21,539 nt of DNA from a virus. The notes below the pieces were generated by a model that was given only the letters and a program-made list of their open reading frames with translations, made no database searches and was not told where the DNA came from. The position numbers were made by a program, and so were the translations under genes. Each line of letters begins with the position of its first letter. Positions within the stretch are counted from its first letter, which is position 1. This document shows positions 5,881 through 13,011 of this stretch, piece after piece. The stretch is taken from positions 1 through 21,539 of IMG/VR virus record IMGVR_UViG_3300044675_001084. One strand, given 5' to 3'.

Positions 5881-7470
5881 ATGGCGGTCACGGTAAACCA
5901 TTCGACGGCGGCAGATGGCACTTTTACCGCTACAGGTGCGGTTGCCTGGGACGCTAACCATACACTAGCCGGTACGCTTGAGGTAAGCAACGGCGGCACA
6001 GGCGCGACAACGCTTACAGCTAACGCTGTCGTTATCGGCAACGGTACGTCGGCAGTCACGACGGTTTCTCCCGGTACGACAGGGAATGTCCTGACCAGCA
6101 ATGGTACGACATGGGCGAGTACGGCTGCACCGTCGAGCGTGGTGCAGTACCCGCAGAACAGCCAGTCAGCTGACTACACGTTGGTGCTGGATGATGCAGG
6201 CAAGCAGATATTTCACCCGGTAAGTGACACAAAGTTTCGCACGTTTACAATCCCAGCTAACGCCAGCGTAGCTTTTCCAATTGGGACAGTTGTGCTGTTT
6301 ACGGTTGAAAATAGTGGAACACCTATAACCGTAGCAATTACAAGCGACACACTGGTGTTTGGCAACAACACAACCGGGCCAATTTTAGTTCCAGCTAATC
6401 AAACACTTATGGCTATTAAAGTTACATCAACTAAATGGATGGCTAATTATTTTTACCAAACTGGCGTTCCAACGTCGCAATTTATAGCGGTAACATCAGA
6501 CGGCTCGCCATTCGTCACGGCCTACCCTTGGAGCAGTTCGGGTTTTGGTTTGAAGGTTACTAACCCGGTTACGCTTCCTACAGGCCAAAGTGAAAGCGTG
6601 GCCTTTAGCCCGTCAGGTAATGCCATTGCTGTAGGACACTTTTCAAGCCCCTACGTCTCGGCCTACCCGTGGTCTGGTTCTGGCTTTGGAACAAAGTTCA
6701 CTAACCCAGCTACATTGCCCGCAGGTAGCTTTGGCTACGGAGTTGCATTTACCTCGGCAGGCGACGCTATCGCCGTAGCAAGCAGCGCTTCACCATTTAT
6801 TACCGCCTATCCGTGGAGCGGCAGCGGCTTCGGCACGAAGTTCAGTGACCCCGGTACGTTGCCTATATCCATAGGAACTTCCGTAGCCTTTAGTCCTGCG
6901 GGCAATGCCATCGCCGTAGGTCACGGTGGCTCACCATATATTTTTGCGTACCAGTGGAGCGGTTCTGGCTTTGGCTCAACGTTTGCTAATCCGGCTACCC
7001 TGCCCCCAAGCCAAGTTAAAGGCGTAGCCTTTAGTCCGGCGGGTAATGCTCTTGCAGTAGCACACTTTGCAAGCCCTTTTGTTTCAGCATACCCATGGTC
7101 TGGCTCTGGCTTTGGAACAAAGTTTGCCAATCCGGCCACTCTACCCGGCAGCACTTGTCGCGGCGTAGCCTTTAGCCCTGCGAGCGACGCTATCGCGGTA
7201 GCGCACGATAACAGCCCCTACATTAGCGCCTATCCGTGGAGTGTCAGCGGTTTTGGCACAAAGTTTGCCAACCCAGCGACGCTGCCTGCGGATAGTGGTA
7301 ACAGCGTCGCCTTCAGCCCTGCCGGTAACGCCATTGCCGTAGCGCACTTTACAACGCCCTTTATCACCGCCTACCCGTGGAGTGGCAGCGGCTTTGGGAC
7401 AAAATTTGCCAACCCTGCTACGTTGCCCGGTGGTGATGCCAAAAGTGTAGCGTTTACAATTGCCACATAG
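5881..7470 (+). CDS. virion-associated seven-bladed beta-propeller protein
   Basis: A 529-residue protein in three parts. Residues 1-80 are Thr/Gly/Ala-rich with NGGTGATTLT, a motif frequent in phage fibre and tail-surface proteins. Residues 85-200 are a beta-rich domain. From residue 209 there are seven repeats of 47-48 residues, beginning at 209, 256, 304, 351, 398, 445 and 492. Each reads roughly SPFITAYPWSGSGFGTKF, NPATLP, then VAFSPAGNAIAVAH. The last repeat stops after VAFTIAT, while a matching strand (QFIAVTSDG) sits just before repeat 1, as expected for Velcro closure of a seven-blade propeller. No secretion signal. A ribosome site AAGGA (5869-5873) precedes ATG 5881. A receptor- or glycan-binding role is inferred from fold and from neighbouring tail genes. 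Confidence 0.8.
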   Translation: MAVTVNHSTAADGTFTATGAVAWDANHTLAGTLEVSNGGTGATTLTANAVVIGNGTSAVTTVSPGTTGNVLTSNGTTWASTAAPSSVVQYPQNSQSADYTLVLDDAGKQIFHPVSDTKFRTFTIPANASVAFPIGTVVLFTVENSGTPITVAITSDTLVFGNNTTGPILVPANQTLMAIKVTSTKWMANYFYQTGVPTSQFIAVTSDGSPFVTAYPWSSSGFGLKVTNPVTLPTGQSESVAFSPSGNAIAVGHFSSPYVSAYPWSGSGFGTKFTNPATLPAGSFGYGVAFTSAGDAIAVASSASPFITAYPWSGSGFGTKFSDPGTLPISIGTSVAFSPAGNAIAVGHGGSPYIFAYQWSGSGFGSTFANPATLPPSQVKGVAFSPAGNALAVAHFASPFVSAYPWSGSGFGTKFANPATLPGSTCRGVAFSPASDAIAVAHDNSPYISAYPWSVSGFGTKFANPATLPADSGNSVAFSPAGNAIAVAHFTTPFITAYPWSGSGFGTKFANPATLPGGDAKSVAFTIAT

Positions 7471-7483
7471 AAGGGGACGACCT

Positions 7484-7789
7484 GTGCAATACGAACAACT
7501 TCCTACTACCTACAAATACGACACTCTTGCGGATGCTATCTATGCCCGCGAGGTAGAGTATTTTCATTATGACTTTGACTACACCAACTTCAAACATTTG
7601 CTGGCCAACGCTACGGACAATGAGTTTGCGGCTAATGTTGCGGAACGTCTGGACGCCACCCGCAAGCAGATGGCCAACGTCGAGGCTGTGATGGCCGCGC
7701 TACACGCCCAGATTGACGATCAAACAGAATACGAGGCGGCGGTGGTTCGCGTCACTGCCAAGCGCAAAGCAAAGGAAGCTGAGGGATGA
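7484..7789 (+). CDS. conserved-looking phage protein, 101 aa, unknown function
   Basis: GTG 7484 was chosen because AAGGGG (7471-7476) lies seven bases upstream; an earlier TTG at 7460 overlaps the propeller gene and lacks a site. The product has an N-terminal block rich in Tyr and Asp (LPTTYKYDTLADAIYAREVEYFHYDFDY) and a charged helical C-terminal half (VAERLDATRKQMANVEAVM, ending KAKEAEG) that may form a coiled coil. It ends in an ATGA overlap with the Phage_tail_APC-like gene, so the two are coupled. A small tail-assembly role is plausible from this pairing but unproven. Confidence 0.7.
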   Translation: MQYEQLPTTYKYDTLADAIYAREVEYFHYDFDYTNFKHLLANATDNEFAANVAERLDATRKQMANVEAVMAALHAQIDDQTEYEAAVVRVTAKRKAKEAEG

Positions 7790-8250
7790 ACCTTTATTAC
7801 ATCCAAGCCGATGGCAACGCTTTTATTCGGCACATCCATGATGTTGAGCCAACGCGCTGGGACGAAGATAACTTCTGCCGCGTGGTCAAGCTGACGCCTG
7901 AGCAGGTTGTGCAGTTCGGGGTTTACCAACTCAAACTGGTCACGCCGCCTTACTTTGATCCCGCCACCCAGAAGCGCGAGCATGGCGCTGCCCTGCTGAT
8001 CGACGGCGTGTGGACGCAGAATTACATCGTCAGCGATTTACCTACCGACGAAGCCACAGCCAAAGCCGACGCACAATGGAACATCATCCGCGCCGAGCGA
8101 GACGCTAAGCTCGCATCTTGCGACTGGACGCAGGTTTCCGACGCCCCGGTAGACGCAGCCGCATGGGCTGTTTATCGCCAAACCCTGCGCGACCTGCCGC
8201 AGACACAGACCGATCCGTTCAACGTTGTTTGGCCGTCAACCCCCGCATGA
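7786..8250 (+). CDS. phage tail assembly chaperone-like protein (Phage_tail_APC type)
   Basis: A 154-residue protein. Its C-terminal third carries the signature of the Phage_tail_APC family (PF16778): RAERDAKLASCDWTQ, then AAWAVYRQTLRDLPQ and a terminal NVVWP. The N-terminal half (YYIQADGNAFIRHI, then a beta-rich stretch with GVWTQNYIV) resembles the variable part seen in proteins next to tail fibre genes. The start overlaps the previous stop as ATGA with GAGGG just upstream. In a podovirus a tape-measure chaperone makes little sense, so it more likely helps fold or attach the neighbouring fibres. That reading is inference from context. Confidence 0.75.
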   Translation: MNLYYIQADGNAFIRHIHDVEPTRWDEDNFCRVVKLTPEQVVQFGVYQLKLVTPPYFDPATQKREHGAALLIDGVWTQNYIVSDLPTDEATAKADAQWNIIRAERDAKLASCDWTQVSDAPVDAAAWAVYRQTLRDLPQTQTDPFNVVWPSTPA

Positions 8251-8429
8251 TCGCGCTAGGATAAACACATGAGAAACCAAATTAAAACAACGCGCAAAAC
8301 GAGTTTGTAGGTCATGGGGCCTTTTTTTAACGGAACTTTCTTTTCTGGCGGGTTTTTTGGGGCTATAGTATCCTCTGCACAAGACCTGTTTGTTAAAATT
8401 CGCTCATTTACCGAGCGCAGGAGATTTTG
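8251..8429. other. AT-rich intergenic stretch with a mini-ORF
   Basis: The 179 bases between the tail_APC-like gene and the 102-aa gene have long T runs and no clear terminator hairpin. They contain a 13-codon frame (8269-8310) too short to support and the Phe/Gly-rich frame listed separately. Confidence 0.4.
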
Positions 8430-8430
8430 A
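8314..8430 (+). CDS. 38-aa Phe/Gly-rich mini-protein, tentative
   Basis: The frame from ATG 8314 encodes MGPFFNGTFFSGGFFGAIV followed by a polar, then basic tail (KIRSFTERRRF). Three FF pairs alternate with Gly/Ser/Thr, giving a repeated [P/T/G]FF-xG pattern. The stop overlaps the next gene's start (TGATG), which suggests translational coupling. The ribosome site is weak (AGG close to the start) and the T runs could by themselves produce Phe codons, so the call is tentative. The hydrophobic first half might be membrane- or virion-associated. Confidence 0.4.
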   Translation: MGPFFNGTFFSGGFFGAIVSSAQDLFVKIRSFTERRRF

Positions 8431-8738
8431 TGGCTATAAATCTTAAAGCAATCACAAGCTGCATGGGCTACCAGCAGATTTCAACTCTTAGTTCTGCTCA
8501 GAGTTTGACCGTACCAGAAACCAACCCGGTTACGGGCTTGAAAGTCATGCCTACCATTGCGCTTATTACGCCCGAAACCAACGGCGTTAGGTGGCGCGAT
8601 GACGGCGTAGCGCCCACGGCTTCCGTGGGTATGCCTCTTGCTGCTGGCGTTTCGCTTCAGTATGATGGCGATCTCAAAAATATTAAGTTTATCGAGCAAA
8701 CTGCATCGGCTAAAATCAACATCAGCTACTACGTTTAA
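8430..8738 (+). CDS. small beta-rich phage structural protein, 102 aa
   Basis: Starts at ATG 8430 with AGGAG at 8419-8423; the TTG three bases earlier is less likely. The product reads as a small beta-sandwich: hydrophobic strands alternate with the NGVRWRDDGVAPTASVGMP core, then SLQYDGDLKNIKFIEQTASAKINISYY. The core W-R-D-D-G-x-A-P-T-A-S-x-G-M and the closing Y-D-G-D-L ... F-I-E recur in small proteins of tailed phages, sometimes several copies per genome. The function is not established; a decoration or tail-surface role is inferred from its place among fibre genes. Confidence 0.75.
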   Translation: MAINLKAITSCMGYQQISTLSSAQSLTVPETNPVTGLKVMPTIALITPETNGVRWRDDGVAPTASVGMPLAAGVSLQYDGDLKNIKFIEQTASAKINISYYV

Positions 8739-8797
8739 AGGCCCGCGTGTAAGCGTTTCAGAATAAAGTTGCGGTAATTAACGCATAAGGACGCGAT

Positions 8798-10636
8798 ATG
8801 GTTTCTCTTTCCCCCCTTGCTGGCGCTGGCTGGCAAATTTTTAACAATAACGGCGTTCCGCTTGCGGGGGGTAAGCTGTATACCTATGCGGCAGGAACCA
8901 CCACGCCAACCACAACTTACACCAGTAGTGATGGGTCTATACCCAACGCAAATCCTATTATCCTAGACAGCGCGGGGCGCGTTAGTGAACAAGTTTGGCT
9001 AGATTCAACTGCCAGCTACAAATTTACGCTTGCCACATCGTTAGACGTTACGCTGTGGACTAAGGATAATATCAGCGGGATCGTGACGTTTGCCGATCTA
9101 GCTAACTATGTCACGATCATTGAGTTGGATGACCTTACCGTCAATAGCATCGCGGAACTGCGCACGGTTCCTATTGCCGATCTTGTGCAAGTGACCGGAT
9201 ATTATACGCCTGGCGACGGCGGCGGCGGTGCATTTTGCTGGGACGCTGCTTCAACTGCGGCTGATGACGGCGGCATCTACATTTTGCCAACAGGCCATGT
9301 TGGTGCTGGACGGTGGAAGCGTCTTATTGACGGGCTGGTAAGTATTTTGGCCTTTGGAGCCAAGCGCGACGGCGTGACCGACAATACGGCAATTTATGTC
9401 ACGGCGTTGGCCGCTGAAGTGCCGCTTCTGTTTCCTTCGGGAACGTACATAGGCAATATGGTCATTAAGCGTGACTTTGCGCAGATCGAGGGTGAGCAAT
9501 ATCGCGATACCATTTTGTCGCCGCAGACAGCCGCAAACCCTGTTATTTTGATTGATGGGGATGCAACTGGCTATGGCCGTCCGTTGCAAAAAACATATTT
9601 GACTAACTTCTCTATTGTTGGAAGTGCTAACGCTGGCGACGGCATTAAAATCAACGGAACATCAAACACTAACGGTTGCGACTATATGAACTGGTCGCAA
9701 CTTTTTATCTTTGATTGCCGTTACGGTATCAATATTGCGGGCCGTTCAATTTGGAACAGGTTTGATGACATTGAATGTTATGGTAATATAGATGGTTTTC
9801 ATGCTGAGACAGATCAAGCGTGTAATGCTTGGTCTGTAACTGCATTGCGCACAGAATCAAATAAACGTCACGGTGTGTTCATAAAAAGCATTGATACACT
9901 TTTTGGTGGATTTTTTGCTTTTTCGTTTGATATGTTGGAGAGCGGTTTCAACGGAACTGACATTACGCAAGCGGTATCTTACGGCGTATATTTAGAAAAC
10001 GCCGACGAAGTTAGTATTGGATCGCTTTATGTTGAAGCCAATGGCGCGGCGCTGACTTCCGGCAACGGTTATGGTATGCGCTTGGCCGGTGACCATGTGC
10101 GCGGGCTTACCATTGGCACAATTATTGCTCTCGACCACAAATATCCATTTTACGCTGATGGGTTTAAGAAAACTGGTTTTATCAATTTTATACGTTCCAA
10201 CGTCATCAACGGCGGCGTGGCTGGCGTAACGCTAGATACATCTTTTGAGGCAACCGATGGGCGTATAGATTTTGGCACCGTATATGGAGCGCCTATTAGC
10301 CGACTTTTTGATGCAAACGGAAATTATGGCTCTGGGCGAACAATTATTTCGCCGCCAAATTACCTCACAGCCGCCGCCGCAACGTCTAGCGGCTTAGACT
10401 TTTCTTTCATTGACCGTATTACCGTTAATACTGCGGCAGGCGCGGCCACACCAGCAACCATTTCAGGGATACAGCCGGGATCGCAAATATCAATTTTTGC
10501 ACTTGGGGCCAACACTGTCACGGTTCCGGCAGCGGCAATGCTGTTTGGCGTTGCCAATGTCATACCCGCGAACACTTTGCGCAAGTTTGAAGCGTCAGGG
10601 TTTCCAACACCAGGCAAGTTAATTCCTTTTGGGTAA
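8798..10636 (+). CDS. tailspike with pectate-lyase-like beta-helix
   Basis: A 612-residue tailspike candidate. Residues 8-95 (WQIFNNNGVPLAGGKLYTYAAG, then IILDSAGRVSEQVWL and LWTKDNISG) resemble the N-terminal particle-binding domains of podoviral spikes. A linker (118-180) with GDGGGGAFCWD leads into SILAFGAKRDGVTDNTA (182-198), the usual opening of a Pectate_lyase_3 right-handed beta-helix, which runs to about 520. The last ~90 residues are a separate beta-rich tip. Such spikes bind and often cleave surface polysaccharide; catalytic residues cannot be assigned here. A clear AAGGA site precedes ATG 8798. The beta-helix part is AT-richer (about 40% GC in a sampled line) than the virion core genes, typical of swapped host-range modules. 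Confidence 0.85.
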   Translation: MVSLSPLAGAGWQIFNNNGVPLAGGKLYTYAAGTTTPTTTYTSSDGSIPNANPIILDSAGRVSEQVWLDSTASYKFTLATSLDVTLWTKDNISGIVTFADLANYVTIIELDDLTVNSIAELRTVPIADLVQVTGYYTPGDGGGGAFCWDAASTAADDGGIYILPTGHVGAGRWKRLIDGLVSILAFGAKRDGVTDNTAIYVTALAAEVPLLFPSGTYIGNMVIKRDFAQIEGEQYRDTILSPQTAANPVILIDGDATGYGRPLQKTYLTNFSIVGSANAGDGIKINGTSNTNGCDYMNWSQLFIFDCRYGINIAGRSIWNRFDDIECYGNIDGFHAETDQACNAWSVTALRTESNKRHGVFIKSIDTLFGGFFAFSFDMLESGFNGTDITQAVSYGVYLENADEVSIGSLYVEANGAALTSGNGYGMRLAGDHVRGLTIGTIIALDHKYPFYADGFKKTGFINFIRSNVINGGVAGVTLDTSFEATDGRIDFGTVYGAPISRLFDANGNYGSGRTIISPPNYLTAAAATSSGLDFSFIDRITVNTAAGAATPATISGIQPGSQISIFALGANTVTVPAAAMLFGVANVIPANTLRKFEASGFPTPGKLIPFG

Positions 10637-10677
10637 GCAGAAAAGCACAACTTTGGCGAATCAAAAAGGTTCTATAT

Positions 10678-12120
10678 ATGGCTGACCAGAAAATTTCTGA
10701 ACTTACCAACGCGGCAACGCCGCTTGCGGGTACTGAAGTTTTGCCCATTGTCCAGAGCGCAGCGACCGTAAAAGTAACTGTAGCAGCGCTTACATCTGGG
10801 CGCGCGGTAAGCGCGGCTAGTTTGGCTTTAACGACTGCATTGCCTGTTACGAGCGGCGGCACAGGAGCCACGACAGCTACTGGAACTGGTTCCGTGGTGC
10901 TGGCTACGTCGCCGTCGCTTACCACACCGACCCTTGGGGTTGCCAGCGCGACTCTCATCGCCGCCGGTCTAGGTGCGGTTAGCACTCCTGCGTACACATT
11001 CACGGGCGACCTTAACACTGGAATGTGGTCGCCTGCTGCGGACACGATTGCCTTCAGCGAAGGCGGCGCAGAGGTCATGCGTATTGACAGTTCAAGCAAT
11101 GTTGGGATTGGAACAACGTCGCCCGGCGTAAAACTGCATGTATCCGCCAATGGCCCCTGCATTAAAACCGATGGGACTAATTCTAGTGCTATTATAGCCG
11201 ATGTGCAGATTACCAGATCGTCTTCTGGCACTGCCGTACAAAGCGGCCCAAACATTACGTTTACGGACGGCACGGCTAACAACAATATAGCCATTCAAAA
11301 CAGCCAAGGAAATCTTGCTTTCTGGAATTTTGGAAGTGCTACGTGGTTAGAGCGTATGCGTATCGCTAGTACCGGCAACGTTGGGATCGGCACAAACGCG
11401 CCTAGTGTAAAGCTACACGTTTCAAATAATGGCGCTGCCATTAAGACCGATGGAACTGACTCTACCAATATTTCACCCGATGTGCAGATCGCCAGATCGT
11501 CATCTGGCACCGCTATTCAAAGCGGCCCAAACATTACGTTTGCCGATGGTACCGATAACAACACCGTAGCTATTCAAAACAGCCAAGGAAACTTAGGTTT
11601 CTGGAATTATGGGAGTGCAACATGGCTGGAGCGCGTGCGTATAGGCGCGCTCGGCAGCGTTGGAATTGGAACAAGCACTTTAACTGCAAAGTTAAATGTA
11701 TCGACTGATGGGTCTGCAATTAAGACAGATGGGGCTAGTTCTGCTAATATCGTGGCAGATGTGCAGATCGCCAGATCGTCATCTGGCACCGCTATTCAAA
11801 GCGGCCCAAACATTACGTTTACGGACGGCACGGCTAATAACACTGTATCCATTCAAAACAGCCAAGGAAACTTAGGTTTTTGGAACTTTGGAAGCGCAAC
11901 TTGGTTAGAGCGTATGCGTATCGACGCGCTTGGAAACGTATCTGCCGGAGTTGCATCTCTCGCCACTACAGCTACCAATGGCTTTTTATATATTTCAGCT
12001 TGCGCAGGTATTCCTACAGGAACGCCGACATCTAAAACTGGTTTTGCTCCAATGGTCGTCGATAGCACCAACAACAAGTTGTATGTTTACATCGGCGGCG
12101 CTTGGCGCGTGATGAACTGA
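10678..12120 (+). CDS. tail fibre-like protein with three 93-residue repeats
   Basis: A 480-residue protein. Residues 1-80 (MADQKISELTNAATPLAGTE, then SGGTGATTAT) resemble N-terminal parts of phage surface proteins. Residues 132-410 are three tandem 93-residue repeats. Each begins with MRI-x5-NVGIGT, continues with KLHVS and AIKTDG, and ends QNSQGNLGFWNFGSATWLER. A fourth repeat begins at 411 (ERMRIDALGNVSAG) but breaks off. The C-terminal ~60 residues (APMVVDSTNNKLYVYIGGAWRVM) form a separate cap. NVGIGT motifs often precede an S74 intramolecular chaperone in phage fibres; none is present here. Probably a trimeric adhesin or fibre shaft; the receptor is unknown. AAAAAGG upstream serves as ribosome site. 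Confidence 0.75.
   Translation: MADQKISELTNAATPLAGTEVLPIVQSAATVKVTVAALTSGRAVSAASLALTTALPVTSGGTGATTATGTGSVVLATSPSLTTPTLGVASATLIAAGLGAVSTPAYTFTGDLNTGMWSPAADTIAFSEGGAEVMRIDSSSNVGIGTTSPGVKLHVSANGPCIKTDGTNSSAIIADVQITRSSSGTAVQSGPNITFTDGTANNNIAIQNSQGNLAFWNFGSATWLERMRIASTGNVGIGTNAPSVKLHVSNNGAAIKTDGTDSTNISPDVQIARSSSGTAIQSGPNITFADGTDNNTVAIQNSQGNLGFWNYGSATWLERVRIGALGSVGIGTSTLTAKLNVSTDGSAIKTDGASSANIVADVQIARSSSGTAIQSGPNITFTDGTANNTVSIQNSQGNLGFWNFGSATWLERMRIDALGNVSAGVASLATTATNGFLYISACAGIPTGTPTSKTGFAPMVVDSTNNKLYVYIGGAWRVMN
11071..11909 (+). repeat. three tandem 279-nt coding repeats
   Basis: Units begin at 11071, 11350 and 11629, exactly 279 nt apart, with a broken fourth beginning at 11908. Units 2 and 3 share a 63-nt exact match (11479-11541 and 11758-11820). 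High base identity, including silent positions, indicates recent duplication or ongoing gene conversion inside the fibre gene. Confidence 0.85.
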
Positions 12121-12168
12121 TATTGTTGCCAAGCTGCAACGTATGCTGTAGTTTGGCCGATAACCGTA

Positions 12169-12185
12169 CTGGTGAGGCTCACCAG
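12169..12185 (+). promoter_or_regulatory. perfect dyad in the scaffold gene leader
   Basis: CTGGTGAG at 12169-12176 and CTCACCAG at 12178-12185 flank a single G. As RNA it would form a short hairpin ending eight bases before the TAGGAG ribosome site (12193-12198). There is no T-tract, so it is not a terminator. It may stabilise the scaffold/coat mRNA, mark a processing site, or bind a protein. Confidence 0.4.
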
Positions 12186-12204
12186 GAACTCTTAGGAGTT
12201 ACAC

Positions 12205-12996
12205 ATGGACGAAAATGTTCCTGACGTAGCGGATGCCTCCGCGCCAGAACTGGAAGCCACGGCAGCACTCCAGCCTGTAGAAAACACGACGCCGGAAACG
12301 CCTGCCGAGCAGGAAGCATCCAAGACTTTCTCGCAAGAGGAACTTGATGCAATTGTCGGTAAGCGACTTGCAAGAGAACAGCGCAAGTGGGAACGCGAGC
12401 AAGCCCAAAAGCTGGAAACGGTTCAAGCGCAGAAACCAGCGGCAACGCCTTCTGATCTTAGCCCAGACCAGTTCAACACCTACGAAGATTATGCTGACGC
12501 TTTGGCGGAGTATAAAGCGGAGGAGTTGCTGGCAAAACGGGAAACCGCCAGGCAGCATCAGGATTTGCTCTCGCAATACCACGACCGTGAGGAATCAGCG
12601 CGGGATCGGTACGACGACTTTGAACAGGTCGCCTACAACCCCAAGCTATCCATTACGGAAGCAATGGCGCAAAGCATCCAAGCCTCGGACAACGGCCCAG
12701 ACGTACTCTATTATCTCGGCTCGAACCCCAAGGAAGCGGATCGCATTGCCCGACTGCCGCCTATCTTGCAGGCAAAAGAGATCGGAAAACTTGAAGCCGG
12801 TATGGCCTCAAGCCCGCCGGTTAGAAAGACTTCAACCGCCCCGGCACCGATTGCACCTGTCACTGCCCGCGCTGCTAACGCGCCCACATACGATACAACC
12901 GACCCTCGTTCGACAAAGTCAATGAGTACATCGGAATGGATCGAAGCGGAACGGCGGCGGCAGATCAAGAAGTACGAGGCACAACGCAACCGCTAA
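12205..12996 (+). CDS. capsid scaffolding protein
   Basis: Predicted internal scaffold that guides coat assembly and then leaves the procapsid. The 263-residue protein is highly charged and helical without Cys. An acidic, disordered N-terminus (1-40) leads to a Glu/Lys/Gln-rich coiled coil (about 42-75, EELDAIVGKRLAREQRKWER), a helical middle (90-200) and a basic C-terminal helix (STSEWIEAERRRQIKKYEAQ) like the coat-binding end of P22 scaffold. It lies directly before the coat gene, the normal position. TAGGAG gives a strong start at 12205. Sequence alone does not prove the family; position and composition make it likely. Confidence 0.85.
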   Translation: MDENVPDVADASAPELEATAALQPVENTTPETPAEQEASKTFSQEELDAIVGKRLAREQRKWEREQAQKLETVQAQKPAATPSDLSPDQFNTYEDYADALAEYKAEELLAKRETARQHQDLLSQYHDREESARDRYDDFEQVAYNPKLSITEAMAQSIQASDNGPDVLYYLGSNPKEADRIARLPPILQAKEIGKLEAGMASSPPVRKTSTAPAPIAPVTARAANAPTYDTTDPRSTKSMSTSEWIEAERRRQIKKYEAQRNR

Positions 12997-13011
12997 CTTA
13001 GGAATACATCT

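Noticed and set aside
8320-8331. T-run followed by AAC as a programmed frameshift site
   Set aside because: It resembles a slippery sequence, but the downstream gene has its own AGGAG and ATG, and no extended overlapping frame needs joining.
11071-11909. diversity-generating retroelement target in the repeat fibre
   Set aside because: No reverse transcriptase or template repeat is present, and the repeats are tandem and near-identical rather than adenine-biased variants.
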